A stretch of 54,902 nt of DNA from Actinokineospora xionganensis (GCF_014323725.1 NZ_JABVED010000027.1:1-54902), one strand, 5' to 3'. Shown: positions 43,132 through 52,274, counted from the first letter of the stretch. The notes: generated from the letters alone by a model not told the origin. Made by a program: numbers and translations.

Positions 43132-44529
43132 GTGAGGATCCTCATCGGCAATCACATCGACCCCGCAATCCGCGACCGGGGCGACCTGCGGGCTTGGACG
43201 CAGCGCATCGTCTGGTTCGCGCGCGAGGGCGACCTGATCGTGCTGTGCGACGAACCCGACCCGCAGTTCTTCACCTACGCGACATCGCTCACGGGTGCAG
43301 AGCCAGCCAACCTGCGCGTCATGGTGCCTCCGGCGGGACACCATGATGGTCGCCTGCTTGATCCGGAGAGCCTGACCAGCCCGGAGTTCGTCCGTGCGGT
43401 TCGTGACGCCCTCGGCGTGGGCGGTCTGGACCAGGTCGAGGAGATTTTCGCGCTGTGGCCCTCTGCGCACGTGTCGCGCTTCGCGGCTGCCCTGGGCATT
43501 GAAGACAAGTTCGCCGGAGCCGGGTTCTTCGGCCAGGGCGGTGGCGAGTTGGGCAACAACAAGGCGACCTTTCGGGCGCTGGCGGCAGCGGCAGGGGTGC
43601 CGATCCCGGCGGGCGCGGTGTGTCGCAGCGAGCGCGAGGCGGTTGCGGCCACCGCCGCGCTGCTGGACGGGGCGGGCGCGGTCGTGGTCAAGCAGGCACA
43701 CAACGGCGCAGGTGTTGGCAACCAGCTCCTGCTGCGCGATGTGTCGCTCGCCTCCGATCACGTCGGTGCCCGCCACCTGCATCGGCTCGACGGTGACAGC
43801 CGGGAGGCAATCGAGGCGTACTGGAGAGAGCGTTGGGACTGGGCCTCTGCGCAGAACCGGTTCCCGGTCGTCATCGAGGAGTTCGCGCCGGAGGCTGTGT
43901 CGGTGTACTCCGAGCACATTGCCGCCGATGACGGGACACGGCCGACGGAGATGGGGACGCTGCTTTACGTCGGGCGTCGCCTGAGCCACCAGATCGTCCC
44001 GCTGCGCGGCGTGACCGACAGTGTCCGCGCCCAGCTCCGCCACGGCGGGGCGCTGCTAGCCGAGACTTACCGCGCCCTTGGGTACCGGGGTCATCTGAGC
44101 GCGGACGCGATCGTCACCACCGATGGCAGGGTGGTGTTCACCGAGGTCAACGCCCAGGTATCAGGGTCGCTGCATATCTACCAGGTCATTGCCCGCCGAA
44201 TCGTCAACACAGCAGCTGTCCCGGAACGGTCCGTGGTGGAGTACCACGTCCCGCCGACCTGGGCGGTCCCGGACTTCGACGCCTTCCTCACGGCCGTCGA
44301 CGAGCTCGGCTGCGCCTATGACCCGGCGACCCGCACCGGGGTGATCGTCTCGATGCCCGTGATACCGCTCGAGGTGAACCGCGCCCAGTTCGTGTTCTGC
44401 ATCGCCTACGCGACAGATACCGACCGCCAGGCGATGTTCGAGAAGCTCGACGCACGGTTCGCTGCCGTCCCCGCCAATGCGTTCAGCGCCAGCGACCACG
44501 TCGGTGTGCCGCGCCCGCCCGCCTCCTGA
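43132..44529 (+). CDS. PGM1-type ATP-grasp peptide ligase
   Basis: A 465-residue ligase. A pre-ATP-grasp N-terminal part (MRILIGNHIDPAIRDRG) is followed by the ATP-grasp fold: VVVKQAHNGAGVGNQLLL (nucleotide Lys), EEFAPEAVSVYSEH, and the metal-binding FTEVNAQVSGSLH. These resemble PGM1-related ligases, which join an N-amidinated (guanidino) amino acid to a peptide or amine in pheganomycin, resorcinomycin and ketomemicin pathways. A GTG start with GGGAG lies 27 bases after the P450. The amidinotransferase two genes downstream fits the donor substrate of such ligases. Confidence 0.85.
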   Translation: MRILIGNHIDPAIRDRGDLRAWTQRIVWFAREGDLIVLCDEPDPQFFTYATSLTGAEPANLRVMVPPAGHHDGRLLDPESLTSPEFVRAVRDALGVGGLDQVEEIFALWPSAHVSRFAAALGIEDKFAGAGFFGQGGGELGNNKATFRALAAAAGVPIPAGAVCRSEREAVAATAALLDGAGAVVVKQAHNGAGVGNQLLLRDVSLASDHVGARHLHRLDGDSREAIEAYWRERWDWASAQNRFPVVIEEFAPEAVSVYSEHIAADDGTRPTEMGTLLYVGRRLSHQIVPLRGVTDSVRAQLRHGGALLAETYRALGYRGHLSADAIVTTDGRVVFTEVNAQVSGSLHIYQVIARRIVNTAAVPERSVVEYHVPPTWAVPDFDAFLTAVDELGCAYDPATRTGVIVSMPVIPLEVNRAQFVFCIAYATDTDRQAMFEKLDARFAAVPANAFSASDHVGVPRPPAS

Positions 44530-44554
44530 CACTCGGATCTGGGGAGAAACCGCG

Positions 44555-45520
44555 ATGAACGCATCTGAGCATCCGCCACTGTCCGAGGCAGTTCGCCTCG
44601 CCCCGTCCTTTGACGCCGATCGGCTCGCCTACGAGCTTGCCGAGGTCACCTGCCATCGCTGGGCGCCGCAACGCATTCAGGCTCCCGGCGGCGGAGTCGG
44701 CGCGGCCACTGCCATTGACTGGCGGGTTCTGCCGCTACGAAGCCCTGGCGGCGACCCGGATCGCACCGATCCTGGCGGCCCTGGCCCCGTTGACTTCGCA
44801 CCCACCGAATGGCTGGAGCGGCTGCCGTACCTGCGTGAGATCCTTGAATCGATCCCAGCCCCGCTCAACGCCGTCCGCCTGATGGCGCTGGGTTCCGGCG
44901 CGTCCTGCCAACCCCACTGCGACCCGAAGTACACCCTGCACCGCGGTCTCATGCGGCTACACATCCCGCTGATCACCCATCCCGGCGCGGTACTGGTCCT
45001 CGACGGCGTGGAGCACTGTTGGTCGGCCGGACAGTTCTGGTACGGCGACTTCTCCCGCGAGCACATGGTGCGCAACACCGGCCCGGTTACGCGAGTGCAC
45101 GCGGTTATCGACGCCCTGCTCACCCGAGAGTTGGCCGAGATGTTCCCCCAGGCCTGGCAGGCCGCGTTGAACGACGGCGATGTGCTGTTCAACCGGGCCA
45201 CGTCGCAACGCACTCGCTTCCCGGTCGTGCTCCCCTACGCGACGGCGCTACCGAGCGGGTTCACCGACTTCGCCCACGACCAGCCCCTCGATGGCCCACT
45301 CCAGCCTTGGCAGGTCGCCGTAACCGGCCGGCAGGTGAACCTCATCGCCGATGACCGGGTGCTCGCCCTCGTACCAGCCGGGCCAGATGGCGAGTACCGC
45401 TTCGCCGGGTGGAGCGAACAGCGCACCCTCCAGATCGCCGCCGACGGTGTTCTGCTGCGCGCGCGACGCGGGCGCGCGACTCATGAGCGCCACCTACCGT
45501 CCACGGCCAACACCCGGTGA
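44555..45520 (+). CDS. Aspartyl/asparaginyl hydroxylase-like 2-oxoglutarate oxygenase
   Basis: A 321-residue protein whose core has the beta-hydroxylase pattern: PHCDP (His121-x-Asp123), RLHIPLITHPGA, FWYGDFSREHMVRN (His170) and TRVHAVID (Arg180 for 2-oxoglutarate). It should hydroxylate an amino acid, free or in peptide form, using Fe(II) and oxygen. The C-terminal 110 residues are an additional, unrecognised domain. The ATG at 44555 has GGGGAGA. It lies between ligase and amidinotransferase in one transcriptional direction, implying tailoring of the same building block or product. Confidence 0.85.
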   Translation: MNASEHPPLSEAVRLAPSFDADRLAYELAEVTCHRWAPQRIQAPGGGVGAATAIDWRVLPLRSPGGDPDRTDPGGPGPVDFAPTEWLERLPYLREILESIPAPLNAVRLMALGSGASCQPHCDPKYTLHRGLMRLHIPLITHPGAVLVLDGVEHCWSAGQFWYGDFSREHMVRNTGPVTRVHAVIDALLTRELAEMFPQAWQAALNDGDVLFNRATSQRTRFPVVLPYATALPSGFTDFAHDQPLDGPLQPWQVAVTGRQVNLIADDRVLALVPAGPDGEYRFAGWSEQRTLQIAADGVLLRARRGRATHERHLPSTANTR

Positions 45521-45562
45521 CCCCTGCCCCGACCATGCCGCACAGCACACGAGGAGTCCGCC

Positions 45563-46714
45563 ATGCAGTTGAACAGCCACGACGACTTCACGCCGCTACG
45601 CGAGATCATCGTCGGCTCCGCCGAGAACTACCTCAGCCACGACCGCGACGTCACCTTCGAGTTGTTCCACCACGACAACCTGCGGGGGTTCCGGTCTGAC
45701 TGGGCCTACCCCCGCCTGACCGCCGCCGAAGGCGACCGCACCACACACAGTTGGGCCATCAAGCGGCGCTACACCGAGGAACTCCACGAAGACGTCGAGG
45801 ACCTGGCCGCCACTCTCGCCGCTCTCGACGTAACCGTGCACCGGCCGTTGCCGCTACCGCCGAACGCCGCGCCCATCGCCGGTCTGGGTTGGCAGGCCGC
45901 ACCCACACCGGCGCTGAACATCCGCGACAACACCCTGATCCTTGGCGACGAGATCATCGAGACGCCACCGGCGATCCGATCCCGCTACCTGGAAACCCGT
46001 CTGCTGGCACCGATCTTCCGCCGCTACTACGAATCCGGGGCTCGATGGACGACGATGCCCCGGCCGCTGCTCACCGATCTGTCGTTCGACCTGTCCTACG
46101 CCCGCGACGAGGCGACCACCCTGGGGGGACCCACTGAGCCGATCGCCGATCCCCAGCCGGGCCCATACGACGTCGGCTTCGAGATGATGCTCGACGGCGC
46201 CCAAGTCCTGCGACTAGGTAAGGATTTGGTGGTCAATGTCGCCCACGACAACCACAGGATGGCCCTGGACTGGCTGGAGCGTCACCTCGATCGCCGCTAC
46301 CGCATTCACAGCGTGCACCGGATGGCCGACAACCACATCGACAGCATGCTCCTGGCACTCAAGCCAGGGGTGTTCCTGGCCCGCCACGACGGCATCCGCG
46401 ACCTGCTCCCTGAGCCTCTGCGGTCGTGGAAGTTCATTGTCGCCCCGGAACCTGACCCGGGCGCGTTCCCCACCTACGACGAGCACGAGGACTTGGTTCT
46501 CACCAGCCCCTACATCGACCTCAACGTCCTGTCGGTCAGCCCGGACACCGTTCTGGTCAACGAGGACTGCACCGGCCTGATCAAGACACTCGACGCCGAG
46601 GGCTTCAACACCGTCCCCATACGGCACCGACACCGGCGGCTGTTCGGCGGCGGCTTCCACTGTTTCACCCTGGATACCCGCCGCGACGGCGCCTTTGAGG
46701 ACTACGTGTCGTGA
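45563..46714 (+). CDS. Arginine:acceptor amidinotransferase
   Basis: A 383-residue enzyme of the glycine/inosamine amidinotransferase family. The catalytic triad is visible: Asp211 in MMLDGAQVLRLGKDLVV, His258 in ADNHIDSML and Cys367 in GGGFHCFTLDTRR. It transfers the amidino group of arginine to an amine, here presumably the alpha-amine of an amino-acid unit, making a guanidino cap. An N-terminal PLREIIVGSAENY is conserved. The ATG at 45563 follows GAGGAG-like purines. Its stop overlaps the next GTG start (GTGA), so it is coupled to the second ligase. Confidence 0.93.
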   Translation: MQLNSHDDFTPLREIIVGSAENYLSHDRDVTFELFHHDNLRGFRSDWAYPRLTAAEGDRTTHSWAIKRRYTEELHEDVEDLAATLAALDVTVHRPLPLPPNAAPIAGLGWQAAPTPALNIRDNTLILGDEIIETPPAIRSRYLETRLLAPIFRRYYESGARWTTMPRPLLTDLSFDLSYARDEATTLGGPTEPIADPQPGPYDVGFEMMLDGAQVLRLGKDLVVNVAHDNHRMALDWLERHLDRRYRIHSVHRMADNHIDSMLLALKPGVFLARHDGIRDLLPEPLRSWKFIVAPEPDPGAFPTYDEHEDLVLTSPYIDLNVLSVSPDTVLVNEDCTGLIKTLDAEGFNTVPIRHRHRRLFGGGFHCFTLDTRRDGAFEDYVS

Positions 46715-48018
46715 CCCGAATCCTCCTGTTGGAAGCCGCAGGCCCCGAGTCCGGCGCCCTCGTAGCGACGGCTACCGCCATGGGTCACCAAGTCCATGCC
46801 GCCACCACATCCGATCACCACGTCAACTACGGCTCCGACCTGCGCCAGCTTCTGTCCGGCTGCCTGATCACCGACTTCTCCCGGCACGAACGAGCCTGCG
46901 ACGACATCGTCGGCTACGCCCGCCGCGTCGGCGCCGACGCGGTGTTGACCACCAACGAGTACCTCACGCCGATGCTTGCCGAGGTCTGTGCTGAGCTGGG
47001 CCTACCGGGCAACGATCCGGCTTTGGCCACCGCTGCCCGCAACAAGGCTGACATGAGCCGGCAGTTCGCCCACCGCGGTGTCACCGCACCACACACCCAT
47101 GTTCTGGCGAGAGAGAATCAGGTGCTCCGCCTCTGCGCGAGCGGGCGACTCGCCTTCCCCTGCGTCGTCAAGCCCGCCGATGGGGCGGGCTCAGCTGGAG
47201 TCACTGTCGCGCAGAGCGCCACCGAGGCGATCGCCGCGTTCCGTGCTGCCTGCGAACTACAAGGCATGTACGGAATGTCGCTTGATCCGCACGTCCTGGT
47301 CCAGGAGTTCATCGAAGGCGCCGAGTACAGTGTCGAGTCGATCACGCAGAACGGGGTGAGCACGCACCTGTGCCTGACGCGCAAGATCGTCACCGGCGGC
47401 GCGCACCGGGTCGAACTAGGCCATGGACTGCCAGCCTTCCTACCGCTGGAGGTCGAACAAACCGTGCACGGGCGAGTGAACTCAGCCATCGCCGCGGTCG
47501 GCATTCGCAATGGGGCCTCGCACACCGAAGTGATGCTCACACCCGACGGGCGATGCACAGTAATCGAGGTTGGAGCCAGACTCGGCGCAGGCCACATCGG
47601 CTTCCTTATTCATCACGCACTCGGCATCGACCCGTGGGCGGCCTGCCTGGACGTCGCCTTGGGCCGCCCCGCCCAACTCGCACCGACTCGTGATCACTAC
47701 GCCACTGTGCGGTTCCTGACCAACCCGCACCAAGGCCTCCTGGCAGCCATTACAGGGCTTCCCGAGCGCAGTCCCCAGGTTCCGATCGTTCGTGTGCGCA
47801 AGGCTGTGGGCGAGGTGGTGGGCGGAGCAAAGGACAACGCAGGTCGGCTGGGCAACTTCGTTGTGGTCGGCCCTGATCAGCAGTCCGTCGATGACCACGC
47901 GGACCACCTGCTAGCCCAGGTTCGGATTCGGGTTGAGCCCATCGAACGGACAAGCAGTCACTCCGCAACCATAGAGACTCGTGATGACCCGGCCATCTCG
48001 CAAGCTGATCACGGCTGA
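46711..48018 (+). CDS. ATP-grasp ligase (BacD-like amino-acid ligase)
   Basis: A 435-residue ATP-grasp protein. It shows FPCVVKPADGAGSAGVTVAQS (nucleotide-binding Lys and Gly-rich loop), VLVQEFIEGAEYSVES and TVIEVGARLGAGHIGFL (metal-binding Glu/Asn region), as in L-amino-acid ligases and carboxylate-amine ligases. It should form an amide bond with ATP, perhaps a dipeptide that PGM1-type ligase then caps, or vice versa. It is distinct in sequence from the first ligase. It is coupled by GTGA to the amidinotransferase, and its end overlaps the following gene. Confidence 0.9.
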   Translation: MTRILLLEAAGPESGALVATATAMGHQVHAATTSDHHVNYGSDLRQLLSGCLITDFSRHERACDDIVGYARRVGADAVLTTNEYLTPMLAEVCAELGLPGNDPALATAARNKADMSRQFAHRGVTAPHTHVLARENQVLRLCASGRLAFPCVVKPADGAGSAGVTVAQSATEAIAAFRAACELQGMYGMSLDPHVLVQEFIEGAEYSVESITQNGVSTHLCLTRKIVTGGAHRVELGHGLPAFLPLEVEQTVHGRVNSAIAAVGIRNGASHTEVMLTPDGRCTVIEVGARLGAGHIGFLIHHALGIDPWAACLDVALGRPAQLAPTRDHYATVRFLTNPHQGLLAAITGLPERSPQVPIVRVRKAVGEVVGGAKDNAGRLGNFVVVGPDQQSVDDHADHLLAQVRIRVEPIERTSSHSATIETRDDPAISQADHG

Positions 48019-48940
48019 GGCATTTCCCACGCCTGCACTGATCCTGCGGACCAACGATCCGATCGGCCAGCGACGAGTGCGTGAGTTCGCTCGCAAACAG
48101 ACTCAGGCTGCGCTCTTACTCCATCAGGCCATCACAGACGGCCTGCGCGCGGCCGGCGACGTCAACGACCGGGTCGCGGTGTTCACGACAGCGTTTGAAG
48201 CGGCGGAAAACTGGCGGTACCGGATCGCGGTGTCCAGCCCCTTCCCGAGCGGCCGCTACGCCGCGGGCCACGCGGAGCGTTTCCGGACACCGATCACCGA
48301 CGACAATCCCAACCTCTTCCGGGTCGGGGAGCACGAGCGGCTCCGCGAGAACGCAGTCTGGGACCCGGCTACGCGAACGTACATAGGAGGCGAGGAAACC
48401 CCCGCCAGTCGAACGATGCGGCAGATCGGCGCCTTGGCTGCGGCGAGGTTCGCCCGATCGCCAGGCGTGGATGTCGTGAACAACCAAGTCACGTTGCCCG
48501 ACGGTCGTGTCGTGGGCGGAATGCGACTGCTGAGAGGCAGGGCCGCCCACCACGCCGCAACCGAGATGATCGCCCGCATCGCCGCACAGTGCGGGGACAC
48601 CTCGCGCATCATTGCCGATGGCGATCTGATCTACGCCGCCAGCGCACTGGAAACAGACCGCACGACAACCTTCCATGGCGCGATGACCTTGCTCGCCCAA
48701 GACCACGCCAGCCGGGCCGCAGCCCTGGCCGCCTGGCTGGCGGCCGCGTACCTGCTCTATCAGGCACCACGCACGAAGCGAGGCAGCGATGCGATCAACC
48801 GCACCTTCCTCATCGCCGCGGGCACACGCCTGCTCGGCCACACACCCGTGCTCCTGCACGACATCGACCTGCGCGCCATTGTCCAACCGATGGACCAGTT
48901 CCTGGCCGAGCTACGGTCCGCGCAGGCGACGCCTACCTAA
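47984..48940 (+). CDS. Unknown protein of the biosynthetic operon
   Basis: A 318-residue protein, not recognised. It contains QTQAALLLHQAITDGL, then ENAVWDPATRTYIGGEE, DGRVVGGMRLLRGRAAHH and, near the C-terminus, FHGAMTLLAQDHASRAAALA and LLGHTPVLLHDIDLRA. The HH and HD pairs could bind metal but no family is claimed. The start overlaps the ATP-grasp gene by about 35 bases, so it belongs to the same transcript. It is the best candidate for a novel enzyme of the pathway. Confidence 0.7.
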   Translation: MTRPSRKLITAEAFPTPALILRTNDPIGQRRVREFARKQTQAALLLHQAITDGLRAAGDVNDRVAVFTTAFEAAENWRYRIAVSSPFPSGRYAAGHAERFRTPITDDNPNLFRVGEHERLRENAVWDPATRTYIGGEETPASRTMRQIGALAAARFARSPGVDVVNNQVTLPDGRVVGGMRLLRGRAAHHAATEMIARIAAQCGDTSRIIADGDLIYAASALETDRTTTFHGAMTLLAQDHASRAAALAAWLAAAYLLYQAPRTKRGSDAINRTFLIAAGTRLLGHTPVLLHDIDLRAIVQPMDQFLAELRSAQATPT

Positions 48941-49919
48941 GCTGATCGAGCACGTCCCGCATCTGCTCGTACGACTCCGGCACCGCTTCGGCGTTCCCAA
49001 GACGATGCCGTTCCAGACGGAGGGCGCCGATGTGTTTGGCCAGGTAGAACAGCGACCGCTGAGCTGCGCTGGCCGTAGACGGTCGCGGCCCGTAGCTCTC
49101 CCAGAACGCATCCCGCTCCGTTCCGGGCTTCTTGCCCGCCATGAAGATCACCCAGTCGGACTCCGGATCCCCCCACGATGTCCGATCGTTGTCGAACACC
49201 CCGTTGATCGTGGGCTCAGCAGCGTCGGGGTCCATCATGACGTTGACCGTCCACAGGTCACCGTGCAGCAACCGCGGTTCGGTGACCTCGTCCAGAACTG
49301 CCGCGTACTTGTGCGCAGCGGCGGCGACTTCCCGCACGTCCGTCGCGTCGAGACCGGAGTCGTCCAGGTCTGCCGCAAGGTCAGTGAAGTGGGCGATCAA
49401 CGCCTCGCTCCAGGTGTCGAACCACGGGCCGGTCACAGGGCCGAAGTGTTCTCCCCGAACGGCATGGATGCTCGCGGCGATTTCCCCCATCTGCCGGAAG
49501 AACGATGTCCACTGAGGACGGGGATAGTTCCCGATGCCTTCCGGGCCTGGAATCCCGTCGAGCATCGTCTGGAACAAGTAGTCACGGCCGATGATCTCGC
49601 GGGTGAAGTCTGCTGCGAGCGTGCGTGGAATCATCGGCGCGATCGGCGCCAGAAACGGCACGCTCGAATGCTCATTGCGCATCAGTTCCCGCTCGATGCG
49701 GTACTGGCGGGCGGGTTCCGGTGCTACGCGAAGGATGACCGGACCGTTCCCGCCGATGTCGACCCGGTAGGTGTTGTTGTACATCCCGTTGCCGAGTTCG
49801 ACAGCCGAGATGACCTCGACCCGTGATCCGAACGCCCTGCTGCACATGGCTCGGATCTGTTCGGCGGTCACCGGCTGCTGAAACGCATCATGGGTGCGCT
49901 CAATCGGGCGAAACTCCAC
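48933..49919 (-). CDS. APH-family kinase, possible self-resistance or tailoring
   Basis: A 328-residue phosphotransferase. The N-lobe is NNTYRVDIGGNGPVILRVAP, the catalytic loop is RLLHGDLWTVNVMM and the metal site is NGVFDNDRTSWGDPESDWV. This is the aminoglycoside-type kinase fold. A GTG start with AAGGAG lies 34 bp after the DUF397 gene on the same strand, so it is probably in the XRE operon. Its end overlaps the biosynthetic operon by 8 bases. It could inactivate the product in the producer or phosphorylate an intermediate. Confidence 0.85.
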   Translation of the reverse strand: MEFRPIERTHDAFQQPVTAEQIRAMCSRAFGSRVEVISAVELGNGMYNNTYRVDIGGNGPVILRVAPEPARQYRIERELMRNEHSSVPFLAPIAPMIPRTLAADFTREIIGRDYLFQTMLDGIPGPEGIGNYPRPQWTSFFRQMGEIAASIHAVRGEHFGPVTGPWFDTWSEALIAHFTDLAADLDDSGLDATDVREVAAAAHKYAAVLDEVTEPRLLHGDLWTVNVMMDPDAAEPTINGVFDNDRTSWGDPESDWVIFMAGKKPGTERDAFWESYGPRPSTASAAQRSLFYLAKHIGALRLERHRLGNAEAVPESYEQMRDVLDQLR

Positions 49920-49953
49920 GGGACTCCTTGTACTTGTGCGTTCCGGTCAATTG

Positions 49954-50169
49954 TTACAGGTCGAACTCGCCGTCCTTGGCACCGGCGAGGAACGCGATCC
50001 ACTCGTCGGGGGTGTAGATCTGTGGGGGCTGCTCGGGGTGGCGGGAATGGCGCAGGGCGACCAGCCCGTCGTGGGTCACGGCGACCTCGACGCAGTTGTC
50101 GCCACCGTTGGAGTACGACGACTTGGTGAACGGGCGGGCGAGGTCGAGCTCTGTCTGGGTGGTCATCAT
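49954..50169 (-). CDS. DUF397 protein
   Basis: A 71-residue protein with the DUF397 signature: FTKSSYSNGGDNCVEVAVTH, then VALRHSRHP and TPDEWIAFLAGAKDGEFDL. DUF397 proteins are small partners of XRE regulators in actinomycetes, as in the WhiJ-type systems. The ATG at 50169 overlaps the XRE stop (ATGA). It may antagonise or tune the regulator. Confidence 0.95.
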   Translation of the reverse strand: MMTTQTELDLARPFTKSSYSNGGDNCVEVAVTHDGLVALRHSRHPEQPPQIYTPDEWIAFLAGAKDGEFDL

Positions 50170-51050
50170 GACGCTCCCTGTTTGCCGGCGAGTTCGGCGG
50201 CCACGCCCACCAGGAACTCCACGCTCTCGCGTGGGGAGAGCGCGGCGCGGCGCAACCGCTTGTAGAGGTTGGTATAGCGGGTGACCTGAGTGTCCTCAGT
50301 CAGCGAGGTGAGCACTACGTCGGTGGTGACGGTGTCCACGGCGATCACCCGCGGGTCGCCCTGGTCCGGGTAGGTGTAGAGCGAGAATGCTGAACGGGGT
50401 GTCACGTACCCCCTGACGGCTGCGGCCAGTGGCAGCACCCGCACAGTGATCTTCGATTCCCGGGCGCACCCAGCCATGTGCTCCACCTGCGCGGCCATCA
50501 CCTCCGGCGGGGCCGACAACCGTCGGAGGGCGATCTCGTCGAGCACCACCTCATAGGCGGGCCCATTCGGGCGGCGCAGCATTCGCTGCCGCGTCTGCCG
50601 CGCCTCCACCGCCCGCTCTGCCTGAAATGTCACCGGGCCGATCTCCGCTTCGGCCACCTGCCGCTGATGAGCGAACTCCGGCGTCTGCAATAGCCCTGGG
50701 ATGAACGGCTGGAACTCCGCGATCGCCGACGCCCCTGCCTCCAGGTCGGCGTAGAGGGCCTGGCGGGCACCCATCGCCTGTCCGAACGAAGCCCACCAGC
50801 CACGTTCGGAAGCGTCCCGCGCGACGGCCATGATCTCCGTCCACCGCTTCCCGTCAACTCCGAGTTCGTCGATGATCCGCATCACCGTGGCTTGGCTGTC
50901 CCGAACGTTGTGCCCGTTCTCCAACCGGGTGATCTTCATCCTGTTCTGGCCAATCCGCTTCGCCAGCTCGGTGTGCGTCAGGTCGGCCGCCTCCCGCAAC
51001 ACACGCAGTTCTACGGCCAACCGCTGTCGGCGCACATACGGGCTGATCAT
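50166..51050 (-). CDS. XRE regulator with DUF5753 domain
   Basis: A 294-residue regulator. The helix-turn-helix is AADLTHTELAKRIGQNRMKI with TRLENGHNVRDSQ, and a DUF5753-like ligand-sensing domain follows (FQPFIPGLLQTPEFAHQ, then VLDEIALRRLSAPPEVM and AFSLYTYPDQGDPRVIAVDT). The ATG at 51050 has GGGAGG. It is coupled to the DUF397 gene and likely regulates itself: a TGAAC-A-GTTCA palindrome lies 28 bases upstream. The same core occurs in the P450 promoter, so it is the leading candidate for pathway regulator. Confidence 0.92.
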   Translation of the reverse strand: MISPYVRRQRLAVELRVLREAADLTHTELAKRIGQNRMKITRLENGHNVRDSQATVMRIIDELGVDGKRWTEIMAVARDASERGWWASFGQAMGARQALYADLEAGASAIAEFQPFIPGLLQTPEFAHQRQVAEAEIGPVTFQAERAVEARQTRQRMLRRPNGPAYEVVLDEIALRRLSAPPEVMAAQVEHMAGCARESKITVRVLPLAAAVRGYVTPRSAFSLYTYPDQGDPRVIAVDTVTTDVVLTSLTEDTQVTRYTNLYKRLRRAALSPRESVEFLVGVAAELAGKQGAS

Positions 51051-51077
51051 CACGCCTCCCTGCACACAGGCTACATC

Positions 51078-51088
51078 TGAACAGTTCA
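51078..51088. promoter_or_regulatory. Candidate operator of the XRE gene
   Basis: The palindrome tgaac-a-gttca sits just upstream of the XRE ribosome site, where it could block transcription. The same half-sites form the centre of the longer palindrome at 41781-41801. The rest of 51089-51323 shows no gene. Confidence 0.55.
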
Positions 51089-51323
51089 ATCAAGCGTCGA
51101 ACTGGGGCCAGATCGCGACCGGCCGGGCTTGATCGCATGGTCGGCAGGTGGTCGGCCGCATCGACCTCCGCTGGGCCGCGGGCGACGATCCAGCTTCGAC
51201 GGGCCTTGATCGGCAACTGATCGTGCAGCTGCGTGTGGGGACGCTCCACAACCGGCCTCGGACGTCGGGGCGTCCAGTGCGGCGGTCCATCGGGCCACCG
51301 CGAAGCCCTGCGATGCTAGGCAG

Positions 51324-52274
51324 GTGAACCCTGAAGGTCCCTCTACCCTCGACGCTCTCACCTGGGCCTACTGCACCTTGCGCGACACGTGGCTCACCTT
51401 GATCACCGACGAGAACTGCGACATGTCGGCCCCCTGGAAGCAGTGGCATCCCGTCGCCGACGATATGGACGCCGTGGCCACCAGTCGGGGGTCGCTGCTG
51501 TTCGCCGCCGAACTCGCCAGTACCGACTCCGCGAAGAGCGTGCTCCACCACTTGAAGCTGCTCGCAATGGCCTACCCGCCAAGTGCGTTACGCGAGGACG
51601 GACTGGACCCACGCCAGTGGCCTGGGCTGGCCCCGTACTCCGTTGCTCGGTCGCTCCTGGAAGCCGCTGCAATGCTCCACTGGTCCTTGGCCCCCAACGA
51701 AGACGAACGGCTACAGCACTCCGCGAGGGTGGAACTCTGGTCGGCGTGCGCCGCGCGCAAGGGCGGTCGAGGCCCAGCGCCCGGCGCTGCCGCATCGGTC
51801 GAAGCGATCCGGAAGATCGTCGAGAACGCTGGCTTTGCGGTCAACAGGTATGGGCGTTCGGGAGACCTGGGGATAGTTGTGGACGGGCGAGTCCGCGGAT
51901 TCGCACCCACACAGGTGATCACCGACTTCATGGGCACCGAGGGCCGGGCCCACTACCACCTGTGGAGCGGTCTCGCCCACCACGCCGGTTGGGCTGTACG
52001 CCCCTGGGGAACCCTGCAGTTCTCCTATGACGGCAGCGGCGTCCGCACGTCCACCAGCAACTTTGAGGACTTGCACGTCGAACTCGCCGCAGATACTGCA
52101 TCGGTGATCTTGGCTGCGGGGCGCACCATGGGCCGCTACTACGGCCGCGGCCTAGCCACCTTCACGGACGTCTGCGGTGAGGTAGAGCGCCATATGCGGG
52201 CACTCGTGTCCTTCATCCGTCAGGCGCTTGGTCGCCCGGACAGCGACCCTACGGACACACGGACATCGGGCTGA
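51324..52274 (+). CDS. Hypothetical 316-residue protein
   Basis: Not recognised. It is helical in its first half (LTWAYCTLRDTWLTLIT, then SVARSLLEAAAMLHWSLAP), a pattern seen in HEPN-like or DUF5677-like proteins, but no catalytic R-x4-6-H motif is clear. The second half contains HYHLWSGLAHHAGWAVRPW. The GTG at 51324 has a weak purine site. It stands alone, divergent from the XRE operon. Confidence 0.65.
   Translation: MNPEGPSTLDALTWAYCTLRDTWLTLITDENCDMSAPWKQWHPVADDMDAVATSRGSLLFAAELASTDSAKSVLHHLKLLAMAYPPSALREDGLDPRQWPGLAPYSVARSLLEAAAMLHWSLAPNEDERLQHSARVELWSACAARKGGRGPAPGAAASVEAIRKIVENAGFAVNRYGRSGDLGIVVDGRVRGFAPTQVITDFMGTEGRAHYHLWSGLAHHAGWAVRPWGTLQFSYDGSGVRTSTSNFEDLHVELAADTASVILAAGRTMGRYYGRGLATFTDVCGEVERHMRALVSFIRQALGRPDSDPTDTRTSG

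Noticed and set aside
42502..44043. A 513-codon minus-strand open frame across the P450 and ligase genes
   Set aside because: It is antisense to two clearly identified genes with full motifs; long antisense frames are expected at this GC content.
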